A stretch of 64,000 bases of DNA from an uncultured Carboxylicivirga sp. (GCF_963668385.1 NZ_OY764327.1:1488001-1552000); one strand, 5' to 3'; counted from the first letter of the stretch, positions 33,118-42,680 are shown. Numbers and translations are program-made. The notes: generated by a model from the sequence alone, not told the origin.

Positions 33118-36100
33118 ATGAAATGTGCCAATTTAATTAGCATCATGATATTGATGTTTCTATTTGTAAATAATCTCAATGCACAGGATGAAGAAAAGCC
33201 ATATACCGATTTTGTTTTGCCTGAAAGCCATTTATGTCCAAACTCGTCTCTGACATTTATTAATTTGGGTGATCCTGCTAATACCTATCGTTGGGTTATT
33301 GATAGAAACGATACAATTGAGACTTATAATCTCCAAACAGAGTTTGAAACAGCAAATTATCACCGTATTGAGTTAATTTCCGATAGTGCAACTTATACCA
33401 ATAGTATTGCAAAATACATTGCAATCTATGATACTCCTTCTAATTATGTATCTAAAACCTTTAGTGATTCGGTGGTGTGTCGTGGAAGTGAAGTGAAGAT
33501 TACTTTAAATAATCCTGTTGGTACTACCTATTATGGTTTTTGGGATCAATTAGGTAATCTGGTTGAAGAGAAAAAAGCTGGTTATTATTCAAAGTTGTAT
33601 TTAAGTGGTGGACCCGTTGTGGATGATTGTTATCGAATTCTGACTGCTAAAAATCAGTGTGCTATGGTTGTGGTTGATACATTTGATATTAGAATTAAAT
33701 CATCACCAAAGGGTAATCTTGAATATGCGATGAAAGATTCGTTTTTTTGTAATCAAGGGCAACCTTTAATCGATGTTTTTAATTCTGAAACACAGGTTAA
33801 ATACTCTGTTAGTTATAAATACAAGGATAGATATACTCACACTTACACTTCGGATATTCAAAAAGGGAATGCCGATAAGTTGAGTTTTGAAATGCCGGAA
33901 ATAGATGCATCGAATCGATTTGATATTATTTGTGTTGATACCACAACCAATTGTAAGCTCACTTTTCATACAGATACAGTGGTAATTGATACTGTTAGGG
34001 CCGACTTTAAAGTAGCTTTGTTAAATGGATACATTAACGAACCCATTTTATTTAGTGATAATTCACTCTGTAGTCCCTCTCTCTCATGGTCTTTTCCTGA
34101 GACGGCTCAGATTCGTAATTCCTCTCAATCCGCACTCACCAATTCTTTTTCAACTATCGGAACTCATACAGTAAAGTTGTTAAATGAAACAAAACTTGGA
34201 TGTGTCGACTCTATTGAGCATACTGTATTTATTAATGATACTACTTATTTTCCTAAAGCAGGATGGGTGGTTACAGGAGGACGAAACGAAGGATGGGTTG
34301 GCACAAATCATGAACCGTGTTTTGATGTTGATGTCAATGGAAATGTATTCATTGCAGGTGATTTCAGAGCCATTGAATCCATGAGTACTGCATTTAATTC
34401 TACAAAGGGGATTGATTTAGATGAACAGCAGAAAGAAGGTTCATTTGTAGCTATGTATGATAAATTTGGCATGTTGCGTTGGTACAATCTTATACAAACC
34501 AACTATGGAGATAGAGCAGATATTCATTGCGTAAAAACCATTGATGGCTCAAAAATGCTGGTCAGTTCCAATGCACGCCTATTTCATTCAAGTAATGGGA
34601 AAATAATACCATGGAAGACAGGATGTTATGTAGCTGAATATGATAATCAGGGCTTACTGGTCGATACTATCCCTTCTCATGGTGCAGTGTATGCAATTGA
34701 ACAGGATATGAACCAAAACCTCTATTTGCTTTCTGTCTTATCAGATACTTGTTATATCACCAAGCGCGATACCGAAAAACAAATTCTTTGGACGGTTAAA
34801 TATCCTAATACATATACAAATGGATTTGTCCCACCTCGCATGGCTGTGGATAATGAAGGTAGTTTGTTAGTGGAAGGTTGCTTTACTAAGGATATGAATG
34901 TTTATGCGGTTAATAATACTTTTACACTAAACTATTCGAGAACGTATACGGGTAAATATGGTTACGATGATATTTACCTGATGAAGTTTAATACCGATGG
35001 GGAGTATCAATGGGGAAATATTGCTTTTACAGCTACTACCACTTCTGATTTTGATTATGGGATCGATGTTACTGTTGATGACGATTTGGGTGTTTATCTG
35101 GTTGGGAGACCGAGTACCAATAACAACATTATCCTTACCTCTTCTGATATGTCGCGCGATACCTTAGATGCTCAAAATTATTTTTTAGCAAAATATGATA
35201 AAGATGGTATGTATCAATGGAGTGTTGGTGCAAAGATGCAACCCGATAAATATCGGTATTGGGTACGGGGAGAGAGAATCATTACAGGTTTAAACAATAA
35301 CCTTTATGTGTTGGGCTATGTAAAGCACAATTGTACTTTTACATCAACAGATGTTTCCACGAACTTTTTATTTGATAAAGAAGATAAGGAGCATTTCTTT
35401 ATAGCTAACTATTCAAACGATGGGGTTTTGAAAAACGTTTGGCTATCACCCAAAAGCAATGTTAATACCGGTGATTTAGCTTTGGATAATGAAGGTAATT
35501 TTTTAATGCTAAGCTACAATATTAGTTATCAACGTGATTTTGAAATTTTAAACACCACCGTAAGTTTAAAAGAAGAAGAGTATCTATTGACTAAGCTTAA
35601 TCCTAAGTTTTCAAAGGATACCATTAGCATGGTTGATTTTAATACTGGGGAGTTTTGTAAAAATGATGCTTTTGATCTTAATTTTGAAACTAATACATCC
35701 TTAGCCGCTAAGCAACAATATGTGGTGGAATTGAGCGATCCTTTTGGGTCATTTAAGATGGCCAATGTGGTTGGTTCAATAATAACCGATAATGAAAGTA
35801 GTACTATCCAATGTCAGCTTCCAAATACAGTAGTTGAAGGTGATGCGTACCGACTACGTTTAGCTAATTTAACATCAGGTTCTATCAGTAAAAATAATGG
35901 TACTGATATCACAATACATACACTGGATGCCAATGTGAAGGAAGAGTCTTTATCAATCTGTAGTTATGATAGTGTGTTGATTAATAACCAGTATTTTAAG
36001 GAAGATGGTATTTATTTCGATACATTGGAAAGTACTTTGGGATGTGATACTCTTGTGGCAATTGATTTAAAGAAGATTGAGCTGGAAGCTAATATCATTG

Positions 36101-36546
36101 ATGAGGATAACATATTTGGTGTTGATGTAGATGATGCTGATGGTTATATGTGGGTTAGGTGTGATCATGATTATGAGGAAACCGGAGGATACGAACAACA
36201 ATTTCAACCTTTTACTTCCGGCGATTATGCTGCTATTGTTTATAACGATGGATGCGTGGATACAACTCAATGTGTTACCTATGTTAGTACTTTGATAGAG
36301 AAGAACAATACTCAAATAATTGCATATCCTAATCCTTCGGATGGGATTGTTCAATTTGAATTAAATAAGATGTATAACCGGTTGAGGGTAGATGTCTATA
36401 ATATATCAAACCAGCTGGTTGAAAATTATGAGTTTTCAGATAAAAGTCAATTTAAACTGAATTTATCACAGTACAGAGGAACCTATTTTGTTGTTTTAAG
36501 AAATGATGGTGGAATAGTACAAGTTTTTAAACTATTCTTGAAATAA
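33118..36546 (+). CDS. Large T9SS-secreted protein with beta-sandwich and beta-propeller-like repeats
   Basis: This 1142-residue protein has a Sec signal peptide ending NNLNAQ, an N-terminal part of about 350 residues resembling PKD/Ig-like repeats (Cys-containing strands such as CPNSSLTFINLGDP), a middle part (about 380-850) of SBBP-like repeats built around V(A/V)KYDKDGMYQWS, and a type A T9SS sorting domain at the end (IAYPNPSDGIVQFELN). The last residues, VFKLFLK, fit the T9SS terminus. It is probably a surface-attached adhesin or matrix protein. No enzyme motif was seen. Confidence 0.88.
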   Translation: MKCANLISIMILMFLFVNNLNAQDEEKPYTDFVLPESHLCPNSSLTFINLGDPANTYRWVIDRNDTIETYNLQTEFETANYHRIELISDSATYTNSIAKYIAIYDTPSNYVSKTFSDSVVCRGSEVKITLNNPVGTTYYGFWDQLGNLVEEKKAGYYSKLYLSGGPVVDDCYRILTAKNQCAMVVVDTFDIRIKSSPKGNLEYAMKDSFFCNQGQPLIDVFNSETQVKYSVSYKYKDRYTHTYTSDIQKGNADKLSFEMPEIDASNRFDIICVDTTTNCKLTFHTDTVVIDTVRADFKVALLNGYINEPILFSDNSLCSPSLSWSFPETAQIRNSSQSALTNSFSTIGTHTVKLLNETKLGCVDSIEHTVFINDTTYFPKAGWVVTGGRNEGWVGTNHEPCFDVDVNGNVFIAGDFRAIESMSTAFNSTKGIDLDEQQKEGSFVAMYDKFGMLRWYNLIQTNYGDRADIHCVKTIDGSKMLVSSNARLFHSSNGKIIPWKTGCYVAEYDNQGLLVDTIPSHGAVYAIEQDMNQNLYLLSVLSDTCYITKRDTEKQILWTVKYPNTYTNGFVPPRMAVDNEGSLLVEGCFTKDMNVYAVNNTFTLNYSRTYTGKYGYDDIYLMKFNTDGEYQWGNIAFTATTTSDFDYGIDVTVDDDLGVYLVGRPSTNNNIILTSSDMSRDTLDAQNYFLAKYDKDGMYQWSVGAKMQPDKYRYWVRGERIITGLNNNLYVLGYVKHNCTFTSTDVSTNFLFDKEDKEHFFIANYSNDGVLKNVWLSPKSNVNTGDLALDNEGNFLMLSYNISYQRDFEILNTTVSLKEEEYLLTKLNPKFSKDTISMVDFNTGEFCKNDAFDLNFETNTSLAAKQQYVVELSDPFGSFKMANVVGSIITDNESSTIQCQLPNTVVEGDAYRLRLANLTSGSISKNNGTDITIHTLDANVKEESLSICSYDSVLINNQYFKEDGIYFDTLESTLGCDTLVAIDLKKIELEANIIDEDNIFGVDVDDADGYMWVRCDHDYEETGGYEQQFQPFTSGDYAAIVYNDGCVDTTQCVTYVSTLIEKNNTQIIAYPNPSDGIVQFELNKMYNRLRVDVYNISNQLVENYEFSDKSQFKLNLSQYRGTYFVVLRNDGGIVQVFKLFLK

Positions 36547-36607
36547 TCTTAATTGACTAATTCCGATCTTTCTTGGAATTTTAGATAGATCAAAGGTAAT
36601 TGCATAA

Positions 36608-36661
36608 GAGGGTGTTAAAAATGTATATTTTGTATTCAAAAAATACTTTTTTAACACCCTC
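36608..36661. terminator. Bidirectional terminator hairpin between convergent genes
   Basis: A perfect 13-bp stem (gagggtgttaaaa at 36608-36620 with 36649-36661) has A-rich and T-rich flanks and an internal gtatt/aatac pair. It serves the T9SS gene on the plus strand and probably the oxidase-like gene on the minus strand. Confidence 0.75.
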
Positions 36662-36710
36662 ATTTTTGTGTCGCAGATTTATTAGAAAGTGTAATTATAC
36701 TACTTTGCAT

Positions 36711-37109
36711 TTACCCTATTTTCTTACCGGCCATTGGACCTGGTTTAAGGCTGTGAATCTCTTCTATATGAACCAAAACAACTCCTTTGGGTTTTGGCAT
36801 TCCCATTTTTAACGACATCTCGGCAGATTTTTCATAAATAGGTCCATCAGTTAATAACTCTGGTGTACCAATAAAACGATATCCATCTACCACATCACGA
36901 TTAACAACAGCCGTTACAATCTTAGATCCATCTAATATATTCTGATAGGTTCTTCCTCCAACACCCTCGCTAAAAATTAAGGTTTCATCATCAAAAACTC
37001 GTGTAGAACGTTTGGGAGCGTTGTTGGGGAAACCATCTTTACTAACCGTAGCATGAAAACACTGCTGCGACATAATCATCTCCTTCATTTCAGTTGTTAG
37101 TGTTGCCAT
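36711..37109 (-). CDS. Pyridoxamine 5'-phosphate oxidase-family protein
   Basis: This 132-residue protein has the split-barrel FMN-binding fold of small PNPOx-like proteins: CFHATVSKDGFPNNAPKRST at the start, then LIFSEGVGGRTYQNIL and VTAVVNRDVVDGYRFIGTPE. It is more likely an FMN- or F420-type oxidoreductase than a true PdxH, which is longer. It is divergent from the CMD/cupin/hydrolase operon, and the twin-box operator at 37222 lies in the shared 234-bp region, so it may belong to the same response. Confidence 0.87.
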   Translation of the reverse strand: MATLTTEMKEMIMSQQCFHATVSKDGFPNNAPKRSTRVFDDETLIFSEGVGGRTYQNILDGSKIVTAVVNRDVVDGYRFIGTPELLTDGPIYEKSAEMSLKMGMPKPKGVVLVHIEEIHSLKPGPMAGKKIG

Positions 37110-37221
37110 ATTTTGTCTTTTAAATTAAACGTATAAAGTTGAGTTCTAAGTTATGGCTTTTGATTTGTTTAGTTTTTTACAAATGATAAAAAAGACCTAA
37201 TCATGACTCTTTTTTCTGTAT

Positions 37222-37289
37222 TCAGTAAAAGTGGTAAGTCATTCCGTTAAAATGGTAAATCTATCCAATAGATTATTCTGACTTTTGTA
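37222..37289 (+). promoter_or_regulatory. Twin-box operator and promoter, site 4 of 4
   Basis: Boxes tcagtaaaagtggtaa (37222) and tccgttaaaatggtaa (37243) are 21 bp apart, and TTTGTA starts at 37284, exactly 41 bp after the second box start. The CMD-like gene begins 60 bp after the TTTG. Confidence 0.72.
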
Positions 37290-37343
37290 TTGTAATAGAA
37301 ATGCAAAGACGTAACTTATATATTCTTACAAAAGATAAAAGAA

Positions 37344-38102
37344 ATGAATCGAGTAGAATTAAGTGAAAAAAAATTTAAAGAGTTGTTTGGGAATCATGCC
37401 GGACCACTTGCCGAAACAGATCCCGATCTGCAGGAAATGCTGAATCGTTTCATCTTTGGTGAAGTATTTTATCAAGGATCATTAAGCGATAAATTGAGAG
37501 AATTGATTACGATTGTGGTTTTAACAACTAATCAAACCTTAGATCAGCTACAAGCCCATGTATTTGGTGCTTTAAATATAGGTGTGAGTCCTGTTGAAAT
37601 AAAAGAAGCCATATACCAATGTACACCTTATTTAGGATTTCCAAAAACACTAAATGCCATTAGTAAAACCAACGAAGTATTTAAGCAAGCTGGAATCTCG
37701 CTTCCTGTTGAAAGCCAGAAAACAGTGACTGAAGAATCGCGTTTTGATGATGGATTAAAAGTACAGAAAGATATTTTTGGTGAGGTGATTGATAAAATGC
37801 ATGCTAGTGCGCCTGAGAATCAAAAGCATATTCAAAACTATTTATCAGCATTTTGTTTTGGCGATATATATACACGCGGAACGTTAGATATGCAAACCCG
37901 CGAGTTGTTAACACTTTGTATACTTAGCGCTTTGGGAGGATGCGAAAATCAGGTTAAATCGCATGTAATGGGTAATGTTAAGGTAGGTAATACCAAAGAT
38001 ACTTTGCTGGAAGCGGTAACACAGTGCTTACCCTACATGGGCTTTCCTCGCACATTAAATGCATTAGGTTGCATTAATGAGATGATACCAGAAAATAAGT
38101 AA
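37344..38102 (+). CDS. Carboxymuconolactone decarboxylase-like protein (cytoplasmic)
   Basis: This 252-residue protein contains two CMD domains: LRELITIVVLTTNQTLDQLQ with YLGFPKTLNAI in the first, and TRELLTLCILSALGGCENQV with YMGFPRTLNAL in the second. There is no AhpD CxxC pair. It lacks a signal peptide and is the cytosolic counterpart of the exported protein at 25160. It is the first gene of the site-4 operon and lies 26 bp before a cupin. Confidence 0.92.
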   Translation: MNRVELSEKKFKELFGNHAGPLAETDPDLQEMLNRFIFGEVFYQGSLSDKLRELITIVVLTTNQTLDQLQAHVFGALNIGVSPVEIKEAIYQCTPYLGFPKTLNAISKTNEVFKQAGISLPVESQKTVTEESRFDDGLKVQKDIFGEVIDKMHASAPENQKHIQNYLSAFCFGDIYTRGTLDMQTRELLTLCILSALGGCENQVKSHVMGNVKVGNTKDTLLEAVTQCLPYMGFPRTLNALGCINEMIPENK

Positions 38103-38128
38103 AATTTAAAAATAAAGGAGATTGTAAA

Positions 38129-38524
38129 ATGAGTGAATTTAAACAACCATTCCCATTGGGACAGAAAAATGATGCTTATGCTCAATATTTTATTGGACAA
38201 AGCTATATATCAGTATTAACATTAGAAGGTGTTCCTTCATTTAACGTGACTTTCGAACCTGGATGCCGCAATAATTGGCATGTGCACCAGGGAGGCGGAC
38301 AAATCTTATTCTGTACAGCCGGTACAGGTTGGTATCAGGAAGAAGGTAAACCTGCTCAAAAACTGAATCCAGGCGATACCGTAAATATTCCAGCAGGAGT
38401 AAATCACTGGCACGGAGCTGCTAAAGATAGCTGGTTTGCACACATTGCTTTGTCAGTGCCGGTAGAAGGTTCAACAACAGAGTGGAATGGACCTGTTACG
38501 GACGAAGAGTATAACAAGTTATAA
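38129..38524 (+). CDS. Cupin-domain protein (cytoplasmic)
   Basis: This 131-residue single-domain cupin has metal ligands in CRNNWHVHQGGGQILFC (two His), Glu in EEGKPAQKL and His residues in VNHWHGAAKDSW. It has no signal peptide and closely resembles the domain of the exported cupin at 25915. It follows the CMD gene by 26 bp, repeating the order CMD then cupin. An AAAGGAG-like ribosome-binding site precedes the start. The role is probably detoxification or isomerisation of small carbonyl or aromatic compounds. Confidence 0.92.
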   Translation: MSEFKQPFPLGQKNDAYAQYFIGQSYISVLTLEGVPSFNVTFEPGCRNNWHVHQGGGQILFCTAGTGWYQEEGKPAQKLNPGDTVNIPAGVNHWHGAAKDSWFAHIALSVPVEGSTTEWNGPVTDEEYNKL

Positions 38525-38535
38525 AAGTAAAATAT

Positions 38536-39603
38536 ATGACTAAAGTAAAAACAATAACAATGATGTTGGCCGGAGTGGCTTTATTGATGACTCAGGCTTT
38601 TACTAATCCAGCGCAAGCTAAAAAGAAAGAAAAAATGAAAGATCAAGAAGAACACTATACATTTGAACTAAGTGAAAACGTTACAAGAGAAAGTGTAACA
38701 TTTAAAAATCGTTACGGAATTACATTAGCCGGAGATCTATATCTTCCTAAAAACAGAGGTAATGAAAAGTTAGCAGGTATTGCAGTAAGCGGACCTTATG
38801 GAGCTGTTAAAGAGCAAGCATCAGGTTTATATGCTAATGAATTGGCTCAACGTGGATTCGCAGTGGTGGCTTTCGATCCTTCATATACAGGCGAAAGTTC
38901 TGGCGAGCCTCGTAATGTTGCTTCACCGGATATTAACACCGAAGATTTTAGCGCAGCTATTGATTTCTTGGGAACACAAGATTTTATTGATAGAGAGAAA
39001 GTGGGTATCATGGGAATCTGTGGATTCGGTGGTATGGGATTAAATGCTGCTGCAGCTGATAAACGTGTTAAAGCAACAGCGGTTGCTAGTATGTACGACA
39101 TGTCTCGTGTTACAGCAAAAGGTTATTTTGATAGTATGACAGCTGAACAACGTGATGGTATGCTAAAACAATTAGGAGAGCAACGTTGGAAAGATGCTGA
39201 AGCAGGTGAACCAGCTTATGGTCCTAACGGATTACCTTCACCAGAACAATTAACAGGTGAAGAACCTGAGTTTGTTCAAGGGTATGTTAATTATTACAAG
39301 ACAGAAAGAGGTTTCCACCCACGTTCAATCAACTCAAACGGATCATGGACTATCACTAATTCATTATCTTTTATGAATATGCCTTTGTTGACATACATCA
39401 ACGAAATTTCTCCTCGTCCGATATTAATTATTGCTGGTGAAAAAGCTCACTCTCGTTATTTCAGCGAGGATGCATATAAAGCAGCTAATGAACCTAAGGA
39501 ATTGATGATTATTCCTGATGCAGTCCATACTGACTTGTATGATAAAGTGGATGTTATACCATTCGATAAATTAGAGCAATTCTTTAAAGAGAATTTGAAG
39601 TAA
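38536..39603 (+). CDS. Exported alpha/beta hydrolase with Cys nucleophile motif
   Basis: This 355-residue protein has a signal peptide ending near FTNPAQA and an alpha/beta hydrolase domain. The nucleophile elbow reads GICGFGGMGLNA, so Cys replaces the usual Ser, as in dienelactone hydrolase-like enzymes and in the YcjY-like group, which share the following MYDMSRV segment. Asp/His partners are probably in IIAGEKAHSRYF and IPDAVHTDLY. It is the last gene of the site-4 operon (11 bp after the cupin) and is followed by a terminator. Substrate unknown. Confidence 0.88.
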   Translation: MTKVKTITMMLAGVALLMTQAFTNPAQAKKKEKMKDQEEHYTFELSENVTRESVTFKNRYGITLAGDLYLPKNRGNEKLAGIAVSGPYGAVKEQASGLYANELAQRGFAVVAFDPSYTGESSGEPRNVASPDINTEDFSAAIDFLGTQDFIDREKVGIMGICGFGGMGLNAAAADKRVKATAVASMYDMSRVTAKGYFDSMTAEQRDGMLKQLGEQRWKDAEAGEPAYGPNGLPSPEQLTGEEPEFVQGYVNYYKTERGFHPRSINSNGSWTITNSLSFMNMPLLTYINEISPRPILIIAGEKAHSRYFSEDAYKAANEPKELMIIPDAVHTDLYDKVDVIPFDKLEQFFKENLK

Positions 39604-39622
39604 TAGCAAATAAATTATAATT

Positions 39623-39670
39623 AAAAAGGTTCTGATGGCTGTGTATATTGTTCATCAGAACCTTTTTTGT
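39623..39670 (+). terminator. Rho-independent terminator of the site-4 operon
   Basis: A perfect 15-bp stem (39623-39637 with 39653-39667) with a 15-nt loop and a T run. Confidence 0.9.
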
Positions 39671-39831
39671 TTTATTGATGTATGTTTTTCACAAAAGCAA
39701 TAATCAGTTCCGGATTTGTATTAAAAGAAGATATTAAAGGTGGACGATCGGGTAAAAAGTACTTAAGTATATCGTTTAGTCAAGTTTGGCCATTATATTT
39801 ACATTAGCGAAAGAGTTAAGTAAATTATATT

Positions 39832-42612
39832 ATGAGATTATCTAATTACATTTTCATTCTTTTATTGGGCTTATTTGTTAATAATATTAATGCTCAAAAA
39901 ACAGAAAAACAGATGCTTTCGGGTTATAGTGCCGATGATGGTGTAACCTGGGATTTTTATTGTACTGAAGGAAGAAATAGTGGTAAGTGGACAACCATAC
40001 GTGTTCCTTCGTGCTGGGAACAAGAGGGTTTTGGAACCTATAATTATGGTTACGAAAGAGATAAAGCTTCAGAAAAAGGTTTGTACCGAACAACGTTTGC
40101 CATTCCTGAGGCGTGGAAAAATAAAAGAATCTTTCTGGTGTTCGAAGGTTCGATGACTGATACAAAAGTTAAAGTAAACGGTAAGCAAGCCGGAGCTGTG
40201 CATCAAGGTTCATTTTATCGTTTTAAAAGAGAAATTACTGATTTGATATCAACTAAAACCGATAATAAGTTAGAGGTTGAAGTTAGTAAGATGTCATCCA
40301 ATGCAACGGTTAACAGTGCCGAACGCGATGCCGATTTTTGGGTCTTTGGTGGTATTTATCGTCCGGTATACATCGAAGCAGTTCCTAAAACATTTATCGA
40401 GTACACAGGCATTGATGCAAAGCAAGATGGTTCTTTCAATATGGAAGTGATCATGGATAAAGCCATTTCAAAAGCCGAAGTGGAGGTTGAAATCTTCGAA
40501 GCTGCTTCGGGTAAAAAAATATCGAACTTTAAAAATGCTGTAGAAGCTAAGAGCAAGAAGTTATTTGCATCATCGACCATTAATAACATTAAACCTTGGT
40601 CGGCCGAAACACCATACCTTTATAATGCTGTTATCACAGTGAGCCAAAAAGGTAAAGTGCTTCATTCGACGACAGAACGTTTTGGATTTCGAACAGTTGA
40701 AGTACGTCAGCGAGATGGTGTGTATGTCAATAATCAAAAAATCATGTTCAAAGGTGTTAACCATCACGATTTTTGGCCAAATACTGGGCGTACGGTTACC
40801 AAAGAGCAATGCATCAACGATGCTAAGCTGATTAAAGAAATGAACATGAATGCGGTTCGTATGGCTCATTATCCTCCTAATAAATACTTTTTGGATGCCT
40901 GCGATTCATTAGGATTGTATGTAATTGATGAATTGTGTGCATGGCAAAAGCCACCATACGAAACCAAAGTGGGTACTATTTTGGTGCATGAGATGCTACA
41001 ACGTGATTTGAATAGTCCATCAGTTGTTTTTTGGGCTAATGGTAACGAAGGTGGTTTTAATCGCGATTTAGATCCTCTTTTTAAAGAGTTAGATATTCAA
41101 AAACGTCCGGTTTTACATCCTTTTGGATTACATGATGGAATAAATACTACTCATTATATTTCTTATAATTCGGGTATTAAAAACATGTTTAACGGTCGTG
41201 ATATCTTTTTCCCAACAGAGAGTTTACATGGTTTGTACGATGGTGGTCATGGTGCCGGTTTAGATGATTACTGGAACCTGATGCTAAGCAATCCACTTTC
41301 GGGAGGTATGTTTTTATGGGATTTCTCCGATCAGGGAGTAGTTCGTACCGATAGAGACGGGGAATTGGATACTGATAAAGCGTCGGGAGCTGATGGCATA
41401 ATGGGGCCTTATCGCGAAAAAGAAGCAAGTTTCTATACTATCAAAGAAATCTGGTCGCCGGTTCATATCGAAAAGAAATACATTACACCAGCCTGGAATG
41501 GTCAGTTAACCATCGAAAACCGTTATGATTTCACCAATATCAATCAGTGTGGTTTTTCTTACGAATTACGAAAGTTTCATTCGTTGGATGGATCATTTTC
41601 GGATGCAAAAGGTAAAGTGGTTTCCCCAGATATCAAACCTTGGGAAAAAGGCTTAATCAATGTTTCGTTACCTCAAAACTGGAAGGAATTTGATGTGCTA
41701 TACCTGACAGCTACAGCTCCGGATGGAAATGAGATTTATACCTGGAGTTTTGAGTTAAACTCACCTGCCTTTTTTGCCGAAAGAATGTTGAAATCAGGAT
41801 CGACGCAGTCAGAAGTTAGTAAAAGAGAAAATGACTCAACTTATATTCTAAGTGCTTCGGGTATAACAGCAAAATTCAATAAGGCAACTGGTTTGTTAAC
41901 AGAAATTGAAAATGCAGATGGTCTTATTCCATTGGCCAATGGACCGGTTTTTATTACCGATCAGAATATTAAGCCAAAGGAAATAAAAATTTACAATGTT
42001 GATGGATTGTATCGTATTGATGCCATTTACAGTTATGAGAATGGTTGGGATGCATACCGCTTTAGCTGGACAATGCAGAAAGACGGAACGTTACAGTTAG
42101 ATTACGATTATCGTCCATGGGATAAGATTGTAATGAGCGGTGTTACTTTCGATTTTCCTGAAAAAGATATCAAAGGAGCTCAGCTATTTGCAAAAGGTCC
42201 GTATCGTGTATACAACAATCGTTTAAAAGGAGGAACTTTAAATGTTTGGGATAAAGAATACAACGATGGTATTACCGGCGAGGTATGGGAATATCCTGAA
42301 TTTAAAGGCTATTATTCATTGTTTTACGGATTGAAGCTGGACTGTCCAACGCCATTTGAGATCTACTGTGGGTCGGAAGATGTGTTCTTACATCTTTTCA
42401 CTCCATCTATTCAAAAGAATTACGACGCTAACCGAAACTTTACGAATCCTCCATATCCCGAAGGAAATATCTCGTTTATGGATGCAATTCCATCGGTTGG
42501 AACTAAGTTTCAAACTGCTGATAATTACGGACCACAATCGCAATTACACCGTTTTAAAGGTTTTAGCGAAACACCTAATATGATCAACAGAATTTATTTC
42601 AAGTTTAAGTAA
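39832..42612 (+). CDS. Glycoside hydrolase family 2, LacZ-type beta-galactosidase-like
   Basis: This 926-residue exported enzyme (signal ending NINAQ) has the full LacZ layout: sugar-binding domain (about 40-190), Ig-like domain (about 200-290), TIM barrel (about 295-590) and a C-terminal beta-sandwich like the Bgal small chain (about 670-926). The acid/base is Glu406 in WANGNEGGFN and the nucleophile is Glu463 in FPTESLHGLYDG. Substrate-binding elements GVNHHDFWPNTG and MAHYPPNKYFLDACD are present. The substrate is probably beta-galactose or a similar terminal sugar. It lies across from the HTCS gene and is part of the PUL. Confidence 0.92.
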   Translation: MRLSNYIFILLLGLFVNNINAQKTEKQMLSGYSADDGVTWDFYCTEGRNSGKWTTIRVPSCWEQEGFGTYNYGYERDKASEKGLYRTTFAIPEAWKNKRIFLVFEGSMTDTKVKVNGKQAGAVHQGSFYRFKREITDLISTKTDNKLEVEVSKMSSNATVNSAERDADFWVFGGIYRPVYIEAVPKTFIEYTGIDAKQDGSFNMEVIMDKAISKAEVEVEIFEAASGKKISNFKNAVEAKSKKLFASSTINNIKPWSAETPYLYNAVITVSQKGKVLHSTTERFGFRTVEVRQRDGVYVNNQKIMFKGVNHHDFWPNTGRTVTKEQCINDAKLIKEMNMNAVRMAHYPPNKYFLDACDSLGLYVIDELCAWQKPPYETKVGTILVHEMLQRDLNSPSVVFWANGNEGGFNRDLDPLFKELDIQKRPVLHPFGLHDGINTTHYISYNSGIKNMFNGRDIFFPTESLHGLYDGGHGAGLDDYWNLMLSNPLSGGMFLWDFSDQGVVRTDRDGELDTDKASGADGIMGPYREKEASFYTIKEIWSPVHIEKKYITPAWNGQLTIENRYDFTNINQCGFSYELRKFHSLDGSFSDAKGKVVSPDIKPWEKGLINVSLPQNWKEFDVLYLTATAPDGNEIYTWSFELNSPAFFAERMLKSGSTQSEVSKRENDSTYILSASGITAKFNKATGLLTEIENADGLIPLANGPVFITDQNIKPKEIKIYNVDGLYRIDAIYSYENGWDAYRFSWTMQKDGTLQLDYDYRPWDKIVMSGVTFDFPEKDIKGAQLFAKGPYRVYNNRLKGGTLNVWDKEYNDGITGEVWEYPEFKGYYSLFYGLKLDCPTPFEIYCGSEDVFLHLFTPSIQKNYDANRNFTNPPYPEGNISFMDAIPSVGTKFQTADNYGPQSQLHRFKGFSETPNMINRIYFKFK

Positions 42613-42633
42613 GAACTACAATCTTTGAAATAT

Positions 42634-42672
42634 AAAAACCTTGGTAAGAGTAATTTTGCCAAGGTTTTTTTT
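42634..42672. terminator. Bidirectional terminator between GH2 and HTCS genes
   Basis: An 11-bp stem (aaaaaccttgg at 42634-42644 with 42659-42669) has A residues before it and eight T residues after, so it can act on both strands. Confidence 0.85.
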
Positions 42673-42680
42673 GGTATATA

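Noticed and set aside
36600-36812. A 70-codon plus-strand open frame after the large T9SS gene.
   Set aside because: It runs through a perfect terminator hairpin and into the antisense of the PNPOx-like gene; no protein features.
39887-41428. Several minus-strand open frames of 77-99 codons within the first GH2 gene.
   Set aside because: They are antisense shadows of a well-supported GH2 enzyme and show no features of their own.
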